From: an uncultured Fulvivirga sp.
GTDB taxonomy: Bacteria > Bacteroidota > Bacteroidia > Cytophagales > Cyclobacteriaceae
Assembly: GCA_947500555.1 (NCBI GenBank)
Contig: CANMSE010000002.1
Location: forward strand, 620,001 to 684,000
Length of the DNA: 64,000 nt
Reading direction: 5' to 3'
This document shows positions 43,287 to 52,340 of this stretch, piece by piece. The position numbers were made by a program, and so were the translations under genes. The number at the start of each line of letters is the position of its first letter. Position 1 is the first letter of the stretch. The notes beneath the pieces are model-generated. The model searched no databases. It was not told where the DNA came from and worked only from the letters and a program-made list of their open reading frames with translations.

Positions 43287-45431
43287 CTATTGTTTCTCTT
43301 TTGCCATAGGAGGAATAACATCCATATTATACCAGGCAAAGGCATACCTATCTGCCTGTTGCTCAATGGTTTTTGATATTGGTGTTCCTGCACCGTGACC
43401 TGCATCAGTTTCAATTCGGATTAATACTGGATTATCACCAACATGGTATTCTTGCAAAGTAGCAGCAAATTTGAAAGAATGTGCTGGTACCACTCTATCG
43501 TCATGGTCAGCTGTAGTCACCATTGTTGCTGGATAAGCCGTCTCTGCTTTCAATGCATGTACTGGCGAATAGTTTCTTAAATACTCGAACATCTCCTTTG
43601 AATCTTCGGCTGTTCCATAATCAAAAGCCCACCCTGCTCCAGCAGTAAAAGTGTGATAACGCAACATATCCATAACTCCAACAGCAGGAAAAGCTACTTT
43701 GGCTAAATGTGGTCGTTGGGTCATTGTAGCACCTACTAAAAGACCGCCATTAGAGCCGCCAGCAATTGCCAAATAATCACTTGAAGTATAAGCATTAGCA
43801 ATCAAATACTCACCAGCTGCAATAAAGTCATCAAATACATTTTGTTTGTTCATTTTGGTTCCTGCTACATGCCATGCCTCGCCATATTCACCACCACCTC
43901 TTAAGTTTGGTTGAGCGTAGATACCACCGTTTTCTAACCACAAAATTCGTGATGTACTAAAACTTGGTGTCAAGCTGACATTAAATCCACCATAAGCATA
44001 TAAATAAGTAGGGTTCTTCCCATTTAATTCAAGACCTTTTTTGTGAGTAATAAACATTGGCACTTTAGTACCATCTTTACTTGTATAAAAGACTTGATTT
44101 GTTTCATAGGCCTCAGGGTCAAAATCTACATCAGGCTGAACATAGATAACTGATTCTCCAGAAGTAATATTATATTTAAAAATTGTTGAAGGGTACGTGA
44201 AAGATGTGAAGGTGTAATAGACAGATTCATCAGTAATACGACCTCCGAAGCCATAAGCTGAACCTATTCCAGGTAATTTTACTTCACGCTCCAATTTTCC
44301 ATTGCGATCAAACTGCTTAATCTGAGTTTTAGCATCTACCATGTAGTTAGCAAATATTTTCCCTCCAGCCGTGCTGGTATTCAGAACATTTTCTGTTTCT
44401 GGAATTACATCTTTCCAATTATCAGGAGCGGGATTCGAAGCATTCACTTCAACAATTCTATTGTTGGGTGCATTCAGGCTTGTATGGATCAATAATCTCG
44501 AACCCTCATTATCCAACACGTAATGGTCTTTCTCAAAATTATCTACCACCGTAACTATTGGATTACTATCATCACTCAAATCTTTTATATACAGTTCATT
44601 ACCGCTGGTACTTACTGCTGCGTTGATAACTAAATATTGGTCATCCTCTGTCAAATAGCCTGATATGTACCTTCTAGGCTGTGCTTCTCCACCGAAAATC
44701 AGTTTATCATTTGACTGTGGAGTATTCAATTTGTGATAGTAGAGTTTATGATATTGAGTTTTACCAGAAAGTGCACTTTCATCTTTTGGCTTATCATAAC
44801 TGCTGTAATAAAAACCCTCATTTCCTTTCCAGGAAAGACCGCTAAACTTGATATCAATTAATGTATCTCCAATAATCTCTTTTGACTCAGCGTTCATAAC
44901 AATCGCTTTTCTCCAATCAGAGCCTCCTTCAGAAATAAGATAGGCTACTAAGGATCCGTCATTGGTAAAGCTTGTGCCTGCTAAAGAAATGGTACCATCC
45001 TCCTTGAATGTGTTTGGGTCTATAAAAACCTCAGGTTCACCGTCTTCACCTTTTTTTCTGTATAATACACTTTGATTTTGTAAACCATCATTTTTATAGA
45101 AGTAGTAATATTCACCATGTAGTGTAGGTGAATAAACACGTTCATAATCCAAAAGCTTCTCTAATCGCGTTTTAAGTTTATCGCGGAAAGGAATATGAGT
45201 TAAGTATCCCTGAGTTACCTCATTTTGAGCTTTTACCCATTGAGCAGTCTCTTCAGAACGATCATCTTCTAACCAGCGATAAGGGTCAGGAACATCGACT
45301 CCGAAGTAAGTATCAACTGTATCAACTTTCTGTGTGATGGGATATTTGAGATTAGTGACTGGTTCTTCTTTTGTTCCAGAACAAGACCAGAGTCCAACTA
45401 TAATGACAAATGGAAGTATTTTAATTTTCAT
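43287..45431 (-). CDS. Prolyl oligopeptidase (S9A) lipoprotein
   Basis: Cleaves peptides of up to about 30 residues after proline. The 714-residue protein has a lipoprotein signal (WSC, Cys about 17), a seven-bladed beta-propeller (about 70-430) and a C-terminal alpha/beta-hydrolase domain. The catalytic Ser is in GGSNGGLLV (about 553), the Asp in DHDDRVVP (about 638) and the His in DAGHGAG (about 678). It acts outside the cytoplasm, probably in peptide nutrition. Monocistronic; a strong hairpin lies after it. Confidence 0.93.
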   Translation of the reverse strand: MKIKILPFVIIVGLWSCSGTKEEPVTNLKYPITQKVDTVDTYFGVDVPDPYRWLEDDRSEETAQWVKAQNEVTQGYLTHIPFRDKLKTRLEKLLDYERVYSPTLHGEYYYFYKNDGLQNQSVLYRKKGEDGEPEVFIDPNTFKEDGTISLAGTSFTNDGSLVAYLISEGGSDWRKAIVMNAESKEIIGDTLIDIKFSGLSWKGNEGFYYSSYDKPKDESALSGKTQYHKLYYHKLNTPQSNDKLIFGGEAQPRRYISGYLTEDDQYLVINAAVSTSGNELYIKDLSDDSNPIVTVVDNFEKDHYVLDNEGSRLLIHTSLNAPNNRIVEVNASNPAPDNWKDVIPETENVLNTSTAGGKIFANYMVDAKTQIKQFDRNGKLEREVKLPGIGSAYGFGGRITDESVYYTFTSFTYPSTIFKYNITSGESVIYVQPDVDFDPEAYETNQVFYTSKDGTKVPMFITHKKGLELNGKNPTYLYAYGGFNVSLTPSFSTSRILWLENGGIYAQPNLRGGGEYGEAWHVAGTKMNKQNVFDDFIAAGEYLIANAYTSSDYLAIAGGSNGGLLVGATMTQRPHLAKVAFPAVGVMDMLRYHTFTAGAGWAFDYGTAEDSKEMFEYLRNYSPVHALKAETAYPATMVTTADHDDRVVPAHSFKFAATLQEYHVGDNPVLIRIETDAGHGAGTPISKTIEQQADRYAFAWYNMDVIPPMAKEKQ

Positions 45432-45532
45432 AAGAATTTCAATTTTTGAGTATTAAACATATTCAAAACAATTCTCGAATGTAAAACATTATTGATAAGT
45501 GGTAATTAAATAACTCATAAATAAGGGCACGT

Positions 45533-46273
45533 ATGAAACTCAAACTTCTCAACACAGTAACATTTATTTTAGTGATTTTCGTCAACTACCTGGCCAATGC
45601 ATTACCTATAAATGGATATACTACAGGTGAACTATCATCTTTTTACCCTAACCTGTTCGTACCTGCGGGAGTCACTTTTTCAATATGGGGGATAATCTAT
45701 CTTTTTTTATTCGGTTTTATTGCTATTCAATGGTTCCCAAAATATGATGGGTTAGTAAAGAATATAGGTTATTGGTTCACATTTAACTGTTTACTCAACT
45801 GCAGCTGGATCGTTGCATGGCATTATCGACTTGAGGAGTTATCTCTCATCATTATGATACTATTACTTACCAGTATTATTAAGCTTTACCAAATCACCAA
45901 ACAACAAACCGACAGATCCTTTATTACTTTTTTAACGAAAGTGCCCTTTAGTATATATTTTGCATGGATATGTGTCGCTACAATCGCCAATTTTACTACC
46001 GTTTTGGTGCATTGGAATTTTAGTCCTTCACATCCTGAGTTCTGGGCTTCGGCCTTAATCTTGATCACTCAGATTCTGGTCTGGATAGTCAACAGCAGGT
46101 ATGTAGATTTTATTTATTCGCTGACCATTATATGGGCAATAGGTGGCATTATACTTAAACAGACTAATCTTAATGGCCCGGAAATAATCATTTATACCGG
46201 TTACGGCTGCATAGTTTCATCGATAGTCATTTTTTCAATAATAAAATTGAGATTAGCCGACAAGAATAGTTAA
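45533..46273 (+). CDS. TspO-related multi-pass membrane protein
   Basis: A 246-residue protein with about seven hydrophobic segments. FVPAGVTFSIWGIIYLFLFGF (about 42-62), NCLLNCSWIVAWHY (about 87-100) and PFSIYFAWICVATIANFTTVLVHW (about 140-163) resemble TspO/MBR proteins (tryptophan-rich sensory proteins), though it is longer than the classical 160-residue form. TspO binds tetrapyrroles and modulates stress or photosynthesis genes in some bacteria; here the ligand is unknown. Its stop overlaps the converging Kunitz gene by 4 bases. Confidence 0.65.
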   Translation: MKLKLLNTVTFILVIFVNYLANALPINGYTTGELSSFYPNLFVPAGVTFSIWGIIYLFLFGFIAIQWFPKYDGLVKNIGYWFTFNCLLNCSWIVAWHYRLEELSLIIMILLLTSIIKLYQITKQQTDRSFITFLTKVPFSIYFAWICVATIANFTTVLVHWNFSPSHPEFWASALILITQILVWIVNSRYVDFIYSLTIIWAIGGIILKQTNLNGPEIIIYTGYGCIVSSIVIFSIIKLRLADKNS

Positions 46274-46866
46274 CTATTACCGCAAAGATTGTTACACTCT
46301 TCAAGCGTTAAGAAAGGGACAATACCTCCACATCCACCCCATGAAAACGGCAAACATTTTTGAGTTTTGGAGTCAAAATAAAAGCGGGTAAGACTCGCTC
46401 TGCAAACTCCTACTTTAGGCTCCAAACTACATTTGTCCATGCAAATTAAATCACCTTCATCTTTCGTCCGAATAAACTCAAATGTCAGCCCACTAGAATT
46501 TACAATTAAAAATTCACTATTGTCATTTATAATAAAGAACCCATTTTTCAGAGAATTCAGAAAGGTGAGATCTTTGTTTTCTTCACATGAAGCCTGATCT
46601 TCTATTACATTATATAATTTGATAGCTTTATTCAGCTGATCAACTGAGTAAAATCCATCGTATTTATAGCAAGTAGATTTAATCGTAACACAATCGTAAT
46701 TATGGAAGCTTAAAATAACTTCGAAATCATTAAAAATTTCATTGGTAACCTTATCAATTACTCTCTCCAAGTTCCAACTCTCCATGTAGGTACTATCATC
46801 AATCTGACCATAAAGATCAATACTTTTGAAACTTAAGATGAAAAATATTAATGTAAATGTTCGCAC
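46270..46866 (-). CDS. Exported protein with a C-terminal Kunitz/BPTI inhibitor domain
   Basis: A 198-residue protein with an N-terminal hydrophobic export signal (about 1-20, after GTG) and an unrecognised middle domain with Cys59, 66, 94 and 142. The C-terminal Kunitz domain has Cys146, 155, 171, 179, 191 and 195. The spacing equals that of bovine pancreatic trypsin inhibitor except for one residue less between the fourth and fifth Cys. The inhibitor loop has Arg156-Ala157 at P1-P1', and RFYF (161-164) and FSWGGC (174-179) match conserved positions. P1 Arg predicts inhibition of trypsin-like proteases. The GTG start overlaps the serS TAG by one base (TAGTG), so it depends on serS translation. 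Confidence 0.8.
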   Translation of the reverse strand: MRTFTLIFFILSFKSIDLYGQIDDSTYMESWNLERVIDKVTNEIFNDFEVILSFHNYDCVTIKSTCYKYDGFYSVDQLNKAIKLYNVIEDQASCEENKDLTFLNSLKNGFFIINDNSEFLIVNSSGLTFEFIRTKDEGDLICMDKCSLEPKVGVCRASLTRFYFDSKTQKCLPFSWGGCGGIVPFLTLEECNNLCGNS

Positions 46867-48140
46867 TAACTTATAGTATCAAACCCTGTATAAGGTACTA
46901 ATATTTCAGGTATTTTGATTCCTTCAGGGGACTGGTTATTCTCCAGAATTGCCGCAATTATTCTAGGTAAAGCCAATGCACTACCATTCAGTGTATGAAG
47001 TAATTGGGTCTTTTTATCATCTCCTCGGTAGCGAAGTTTTAATCTATTTGCCTGATACGTCTCAAAATTACTTACAGAACTAACCTCAAGCCACATTTGT
47101 TGTGCGGCAGAAAAAACCTCCATATCATAAGTTTGTGCTGAGGTGAAGCCAAGGTCACCAGCGCATAAATTCAATACTCGGTACGGAAGCTCTAGTTTTT
47201 GAAGCAGCTCCTGGACATATTCAGACATCTCTTTAAGGGTATCATATGATTTCTCGGGATGCTGAATTTGTACTATCTCAACCTTATCAAATTGATGCAA
47301 TCTATTAAGTCCTCTTACATGAGCTCCCCAAGACCCTGCTTCACGTCTGAAACATGGTGTAAATCCTACATGTTTAATAGGCAACTTATCGGTATCAACG
47401 ATTACATCACGGTACATATTAGTAATAGGAACTTCGGCAGTAGGAATTAAAAAATAATTTTCTTCCTTCACATGATACATTTGACCATCCTTATCGGGAA
47501 GCTGTCCCGTTGCATATCCAGAATCCTCATTTATCATTATTGGAGGCTGTACTTCAACAAAGCCTCTTTTAACTGCCTCATCCAAAAAGAAGTTAATCAA
47601 AGCACGCTGCAACCTTGCTCCTTTGCCCTTATAGAAAGGAAAGCCTGCTCCAGTAACCTTATTACCTAAATCAAAATCAACAATATCGTATTGTTTTATT
47701 AGTTCCCAATGAGGCTTAGCATCCTCACCTAGTTGTGGTGGCACACCATGCTCATAAACAATTTCATTATTTTCTTCACTTGCCCCAGCGGGCACATCAC
47801 TATTAGGTGTGTTCGGCAACTTATAAAGCAGTTGCTGAAGCTCCATGTCAATAGAATTCTGTTTTTCGGTCAATGACTTACTTTCAGACTTTAAATCGGC
47901 ACTTCTTTGCTTGATACTCTCCGCCTCCTCGCGTCTACCTTCCTTCATCATTTGACCAATGGTCTTTGATAATTGATTAGCTTCAGCTAAAAGTTCATCA
48001 TTCTTAGTTTGAGTGGACTTTCTATCATCATCCAGAATGATTATTCTGTCAACTAGTTCACTCGCCTCTCCTATTTGCCTTTTTTCAAGTGCTTTTACAA
48101 TATCTTGTCTTTCTGCACGTATTCGCGTTATTTCAAGCAT
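46866..48140 (-). CDS. serS: Seryl-tRNA synthetase
   Basis: Charges tRNA-Ser and tRNA-Sec. The 424-residue class II enzyme has the N-terminal helical-hairpin arm (about 30-105, rich in Lys and Glu) that grips the long variable arm of tRNA-Ser. Motif 2 is TPCFRREAGSWGAHVRGLNRLHQFDKVEI (about 258-286) and motif 3 is TLNGSALALPRIIAAILEN (about 384-402). It lies upstream of, and overlaps, the Kunitz-domain gene, and is divergent from the rho leader. Confidence 0.95.
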   Translation of the reverse strand: MLEITRIRAERQDIVKALEKRQIGEASELVDRIIILDDDRKSTQTKNDELLAEANQLSKTIGQMMKEGRREEAESIKQRSADLKSESKSLTEKQNSIDMELQQLLYKLPNTPNSDVPAGASEENNEIVYEHGVPPQLGEDAKPHWELIKQYDIVDFDLGNKVTGAGFPFYKGKGARLQRALINFFLDEAVKRGFVEVQPPIMINEDSGYATGQLPDKDGQMYHVKEENYFLIPTAEVPITNMYRDVIVDTDKLPIKHVGFTPCFRREAGSWGAHVRGLNRLHQFDKVEIVQIQHPEKSYDTLKEMSEYVQELLQKLELPYRVLNLCAGDLGFTSAQTYDMEVFSAAQQMWLEVSSVSNFETYQANRLKLRYRGDDKKTQLLHTLNGSALALPRIIAAILENNQSPEGIKIPEILVPYTGFDTIS

Positions 48141-48274
48141 TATTACTTCTTTAAAATCGCTGCAAAATAATGCATTTTTAAAGTAAAAGAGGCAGAATAA
48201 TCTATCAAGAATGATTATTTACATATAAAATTTGTTCATTGCGATCTGTTAATCTATTATTGCAATATCAAGTA

Positions 48275-48361
48275 ATGAAAAAAAGGGTCTTTAAATCAAT
48301 TCCTGATCCACAAGGCCGATCGATCATCAATACTTTTATCAAGAATAACTCAAACCGATAA
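48275..48361 (+). CDS. Possible 28-residue leader peptide upstream of rho
   Basis: A short ATG-to-TAA reading frame of 28 codons (MKKRVFKSIPDPQGRSIINT at its start, ending KNNSNR), basic in composition. It lies in the 293-base gap before rho, 72 bases from the rho ATG. It follows a near-match to the -7 element (TATTATTG, about 48256-48263), which would place it at the 5' end of the rho transcript. In enterobacteria rho is preceded by a short leader (rhoL) and is autoregulated; whether this is analogous is inference. No clear Shine-Dalgarno, as is usual in Bacteroidota. Confidence 0.35.
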   Translation: MKKRVFKSIPDPQGRSIINTFIKNNSNR

Positions 48362-48433
48362 GGTGAATTCTAATACCACCACTTACTGATACTATTTAAT
48401 CACAGATAACATCTAATATCTCATACTAATTTT

Positions 48434-50062
48434 ATGTATACCATTGAAGAATTAAACGTCAGACTTCTTTCTGAACTAAAAGAAATAGCGGAAGAATTAG
48501 GTCTGAAAAGCTACAAAAAACTAGCTAAAGAGGAACTTGTCTATAAGATTCTCGACCAACAGGCTATTCTGCCTGAAAGCAAGCTTCCTAAGAAAAAAGA
48601 AGAAGAAAAGCCAAAAGCTAAAAAGCCTGCAAGAAGTCCCAGAAAAAGGGAGAATGTTGCTGAAAAAGAACCAAAAGAGAAAAAGCCAAAAGAAGATCAA
48701 AGCGCTGAAGAATTGCTTGAATCATTTGACTTAGAACTAGATAAAGCAACGAAAGAAACGGCTAAACCAGAGGGCAAGAAGGAGAAAGAAGAAACGGCTA
48801 AGCCAGCCCCTAGAGAAAATGTTGACAAGAGAAGCGACAGGGCAGAGCGAGGAGACAGACGAAATGACAAGCGTGAAGGCCGAGAGGAAAAAGATAATGC
48901 CAGAGGAAATAGAGATTCCAAGAAAAAGGAAAATGCTATTAAAGACTTTGACGGTGTTATAGAAAATGAGGGAGTGTTAGAAATCATGCAAGATGGTTAT
49001 GGTTTTTTACGATCTTCGGATTACAACTATCTCGCCAGCCCTGATGATATTTATGTGTCTCCATCACAAATCAAATTGTTCGGGTTAAGAACCGGAGATA
49101 CCATTCAAGGACAAATTCGTCCACCAAAAGAAGGTGAAAAATACTTCGCCTTACTTAGGGTAGGTACAGTTAACGGAAAAACGACTGAAGAAATTAGGGA
49201 TCGGGTTCCTTTTGAATACCTGACTCCTTTATTTCCTGAAGAAAAGTTAAAGCTCAGTGCCAAGCCTGATAACTACTCGACAAGAATACTTGATCTCTTC
49301 TCTCCTATTGGAAAAGGACAGAGAGGAATGATTGTAGCTCAGCCTAAAACAGGTAAAACCGTTTTATTAAAGAATGTGGCAAATGCCATAGCTGAGAATC
49401 ATCCTGAATGTTACCTTATCATCTTACTCATTGATGAGCGACCTGAAGAGGTAACTGATATGGCAAGAAGTGTAAAAGCAGAAGTTGTTGCTTCTACCTT
49501 TGATGAGCAGGCCGACAGGCATGTTAAAGTGGCTAGTATGGTGCTTGAGAAAGCCAAAAGGATGGTTGAGTGTGGTCATGACGTGGTCATTCTACTTGAT
49601 TCAATCACTCGACTAGCAAGAGCTTATAACACTGTTATTCCTTCATCCGGAAAAATTCTTTCTGGTGGTGTTGATGCAAATGCATTGCATAAACCTAAAA
49701 GATTCTTCGGAGCAGCTAGAAATGTAGAGAATGGTGGTTCTTTAACAATCATTGCAACAGCGCTAATCGAGACAGGATCAAAAATGGATGAGGTAATCTT
49801 TGAAGAGTTCAAAGGAACAGGTAACATGGAGCTTCAACTGGATCGTAAATTATCTAATAAGCGAGTATATCCATCTATCGATGTGCCGGCATCTGGAACG
49901 AGAAGAGAAGATTTACTTATGTCAGAAGAAGAACTTCAACGTGTTTGGATACTTCGTAAATATATGTCTGATATGAACTCAATTGAAGCTATGGAATTCT
50001 TACTATCCAAAATGAAAGGAACCAGGAACAATGAAGAATTCCTTGTTTCTATGAATGGATAA
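48434..50062 (+). CDS. rho: Transcription termination factor Rho
   Basis: Hexameric RNA-dependent ATPase that terminates transcription. The 542-residue protein has the Rho N-terminal helical domain ([38 protein letters not shown], about 3-40). A Lys/Glu/Arg-rich insert of about 120 residues (about 50-175) follows. It then has the cold-shock RNA-binding domain ([15 protein letters not shown] onward) and the ATPase core with Walker [14 protein letters not shown] (about 301-313), [11 protein letters not shown], and the Q-loop region [14 protein letters not shown]. Long charged inserts are common in Bacteroidota and Actinobacteria Rho and may add RNA binding or phase separation. Confidence 0.95.
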   Translation: MYTIEELNVRLLSELKEIAEELGLKSYKKLAKEELVYKILDQQAILPESKLPKKKEEEKPKAKKPARSPRKRENVAEKEPKEKKPKEDQSAEELLESFDLELDKATKETAKPEGKKEKEETAKPAPRENVDKRSDRAERGDRRNDKREGREEKDNARGNRDSKKKENAIKDFDGVIENEGVLEIMQDGYGFLRSSDYNYLASPDDIYVSPSQIKLFGLRTGDTIQGQIRPPKEGEKYFALLRVGTVNGKTTEEIRDRVPFEYLTPLFPEEKLKLSAKPDNYSTRILDLFSPIGKGQRGMIVAQPKTGKTVLLKNVANAIAENHPECYLIILLIDERPEEVTDMARSVKAEVVASTFDEQADRHVKVASMVLEKAKRMVECGHDVVILLDSITRLARAYNTVIPSSGKILSGGVDANALHKPKRFFGAARNVENGGSLTIIATALIETGSKMDEVIFEEFKGTGNMELQLDRKLSNKRVYPSIDVPASGTRREDLLMSEEELQRVWILRKYMSDMNSIEAMEFLLSKMKGTRNNEEFLVSMNG

Positions 50063-50083
50063 CTATACTTAATTAAAATAGTT

Positions 50084-50108
50084 AAAAGCTGCCTAGGCAG
50101 CTTTTTTT
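50084..50108 (+). terminator. Rho-independent terminator after rho
   Basis: AAAAGCTGCCTAGGCAGCTTTT (50084-50105) is a perfect 22-base palindrome with extra T residues, 21 bases after the rho stop. Confidence 0.9.
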
Positions 50109-50115
50109 GTTCCTT

Positions 50116-50925
50116 ATGATCACGTATATCCTATTATTTCTTGCTGGAATTGTTGGTGGTGCACTTGCAGGTATCACAGGAGTTGGAACAGGGTTTATCA
50201 TGATCACAGTTATTCCTATTGCCCTTCATCATATGGGTATTCCCGAAGATCTCATAGTTCGTTTCACTATTGCCAATACCATATTTGCAACAATGTGCTC
50301 TTCCTTGATGAATAATATCCAACTCATTATCAAAAAGCAGATTTACCTCAAGGAAACTGTTTACCTAGCCATTGTAGCTGGCACAATTGCTATTTTACTC
50401 CTCCAGTTGGTTGTTCATAGGCCCGGTTACACAACTGATATATATAACATGATCATCATCATATTGATGATATACATTATTATCAGAACTGTAACAAAGC
50501 TTAGAAAATCCTTTACCCCATCAGAAGAGATTACAGTAGATAAACTTATTGTTACCGGCACAAGTGGCGGAGCAATGGCAGCATTAACAGGGCTAGGTGG
50601 TGGGTCTATGATTATTCCTATGCTTAACTTATGGATGAAAGTTGGGATTAGGAAAGCTAAAACTATATCCTATGGAACCATATTTATTATTTCACTTGTA
50701 CTGACCGTTACCAACATAATAAATAAGCCTGAGGTAGATATTTCCTATTCTCATTTTGGTTATTTGATTTTCTCAGTCGCACTACCTTTAGCTGGTGGAG
50801 CAATTTTAGGTTCCCCTATTGGCTTAAAGTTAAGTGAGTATTTATCGGCCAAATTCATAAGCTATGCTTTTCTAACTATTATTAGCCTGGTGACCCTAAG
50901 AAAGGTTGTGGAACTGGTCATTTAG
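50116..50925 (+). CDS. TSUP (TauE/SafE) family permease
   Basis: A 269-residue membrane protein with about eight hydrophobic segments and the internal repeat of TSUP proteins: GIVGGALAGITGVGTGFIMI (about 10-29) and GTSGGAMAALTGLGGGSMIIP (about 150-170). Family members export sulfite, sulfoacetate or other organic anions; the substrate here is unknown. The ATG at 50116 is used because an in-frame TTG at 50107 lies inside the rho terminator's T-run. Confidence 0.8.
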   Translation: MITYILLFLAGIVGGALAGITGVGTGFIMITVIPIALHHMGIPEDLIVRFTIANTIFATMCSSLMNNIQLIIKKQIYLKETVYLAIVAGTIAILLLQLVVHRPGYTTDIYNMIIIILMIYIIIRTVTKLRKSFTPSEEITVDKLIVTGTSGGAMAALTGLGGGSMIIPMLNLWMKVGIRKAKTISYGTIFIISLVLTVTNIINKPEVDISYSHFGYLIFSVALPLAGGAILGSPIGLKLSEYLSAKFISYAFLTIISLVTLRKVVELVI

Positions 50926-50980
50926 CAAATTTTAATTCTAATTGAACCATAATTGCTACCTTTAATCAAAGGTTATACAA

Positions 50981-51889
50981 ATGGGTTTTTTATTTGACAG
51001 TTTTTCAGGTTGGAAAGAGCACTGCTCCAAGAATGATGTGAAGCTTTTCATTCCAGTATTAGAGTATGAAAAAGAGCAGAAAGGGCGAGGTGAAGCCGAA
51101 GTATGGGAAGGCCTGAACCATGCATACTTTGTTATGAAGGATGCTGTAGAAACCGGATTATCGGAAGAAATGACTTCCCGATCAGGCATGATAAATAATG
51201 GTGCTAAAAAGGTCTTTCAAAACGACAAAACCGTCCTTTCAAAAGAATTCCAGAATCTCATATCAAGGGCATTAGCTGCAAAAGAAGTTAACTCGTGTAT
51301 GGGAAGAATTGTAGCCGCTCCAACAGCTGGTGCTTCTGGCATCCTTCCTGGAACGCTGTATACATTGCAAGAAATTCATGGCCTGGAGGATAAGAAAATA
51401 TTGGAGGGCCTTTTAATAGGTGCAGGTATTGCATTAATCATCGAACAGAAAGCTTCATTAGCCGGAGCCGTAGGCGGTTGTCAGGCTGAAACCGGAAGTG
51501 CTGCAGCAATGGCTGCTGGTGCAATAGTCTATTGTCTTGATGGTGATATTGATCAGATATTTAATGCTGTAGCAATAACAATACAATGTATGCTTGGACT
51601 TGTATGCGACCCCGTAGCAGGCTTAGTCGAAGTACCTTGTGTGGTTAGAAACGCTAGCGCAGCAGCCATTGCTAATTCATCCGCTCAAATAGCTCTTTCA
51701 AATGTAAGCGCAGTCATACCGGTAGATGAATGTGTTGATGCCATGGGTGAAGTAGGACAAAGCATGGAAGATCGGTATAAGGAAACAGCAATGGGTGGAT
51801 TAGCCGCAACTTCAACAGGCCAAAAAATTTCGAAGAAAGTGTTAATTCAAGATATCGAAATACTTCCTGATGAAGAGATTAAGGAATAA
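50981..51889 (+). CDS. sdaAA: L-serine dehydratase, iron-sulfur type, alpha subunit
   Basis: Deaminates L-serine to pyruvate with a [4Fe-4S] cluster. The 302-residue protein has the cluster cysteines in GGCQAETGSA (about 164-173) and GLVCDPVAGLVEVPCVVRN (about 206-224), and the segment RIVAAPTAGASGILPGTL (about 109-126). It corresponds to the alpha subunit/domain. The beta part is absent here and no sdaAB gene is adjacent, so the partner must be elsewhere. It overlaps the converging next gene by 11 bases. Confidence 0.88.
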   Translation: MGFLFDSFSGWKEHCSKNDVKLFIPVLEYEKEQKGRGEAEVWEGLNHAYFVMKDAVETGLSEEMTSRSGMINNGAKKVFQNDKTVLSKEFQNLISRALAAKEVNSCMGRIVAAPTAGASGILPGTLYTLQEIHGLEDKKILEGLLIGAGIALIIEQKASLAGAVGGCQAETGSAAAMAAGAIVYCLDGDIDQIFNAVAITIQCMLGLVCDPVAGLVEVPCVVRNASAAAIANSSAQIALSNVSAVIPVDECVDAMGEVGQSMEDRYKETAMGGLAATSTGQKISKKVLIQDIEILPDEEIKE

Positions 51890-52340
51890 GTTTTAGAAAA
51901 GTGTTTCCAAAAATGTAAATCAATCCAGAGAATATCAATGACCAAAATATCGCACTCAAGGTCATCAGCTTTATAATCTTTGTTCTATCTGTTTTATAAC
52001 TGGTAAGTAATAATGTTCCACCAATAGGAGTTAAAATCAATGGGGTTAAAAATGCTACACCTCTCACACCATATTTTTTCCAGATAGAAACAAATTTTCT
52101 ATTTCTTTTCGTGAATACTTTTCTATTTCTAAAAACCCGAGCTAGTATTTTCTTTTGTAAAACCTCTCCAAGGTATGTGAACAGAACAACACTTAACATC
52201 ATACCAGTGACTGTTATAAGTACGGTACCTGCGTAGGAGTAACCAGCAGCATAACCCAGTGTAGGCCCAAATATAAATTTGAGCATTGTTAGTAAAATTA
52301 TTGATATGACTTTGAGAGCTTCGGCAATCAGACCTTCCAT
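51879..52340 (-). CDS. Small multi-pass membrane protein
   Basis: A 153-residue protein with four hydrophobic segments and a basic cytoplasmic loop (KKILARVFRNRKVFTKRNRKF, about 64-84). The segment YGVRGVAFLTPLILTPIGGTLLLTSYK (about 90-116) resembles small multidrug-export or VTT/DedA-like membrane proteins, where proline-rich re-entrant loops occur. The resemblance is weak and the function unknown. Its start overlaps the antiporter stop by one base, so the two are coupled. Confidence 0.6.
   Translation of the reverse strand: MEGLIAEALKVISIILLTMLKFIFGPTLGYAAGYSYAGTVLITVTGMMLSVVLFTYLGEVLQKKILARVFRNRKVFTKRNRKFVSIWKKYGVRGVAFLTPLILTPIGGTLLLTSYKTDRTKIIKLMTLSAIFWSLIFSGLIYIFGNTFLKLIP

Noticed and set aside
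48697..48987. Minus-strand ORF opposite the rho insert
   Set aside because: It is the antisense of the Lys/Glu-rich rho insert, giving Ser/Leu-rich low-complexity sequence; a shadow frame.
50107..50115. TTG start for the TSUP permease
   Set aside because: The TTG lies inside the T-run of the rho terminator; the ATG at 50116 gives a normal first membrane segment.
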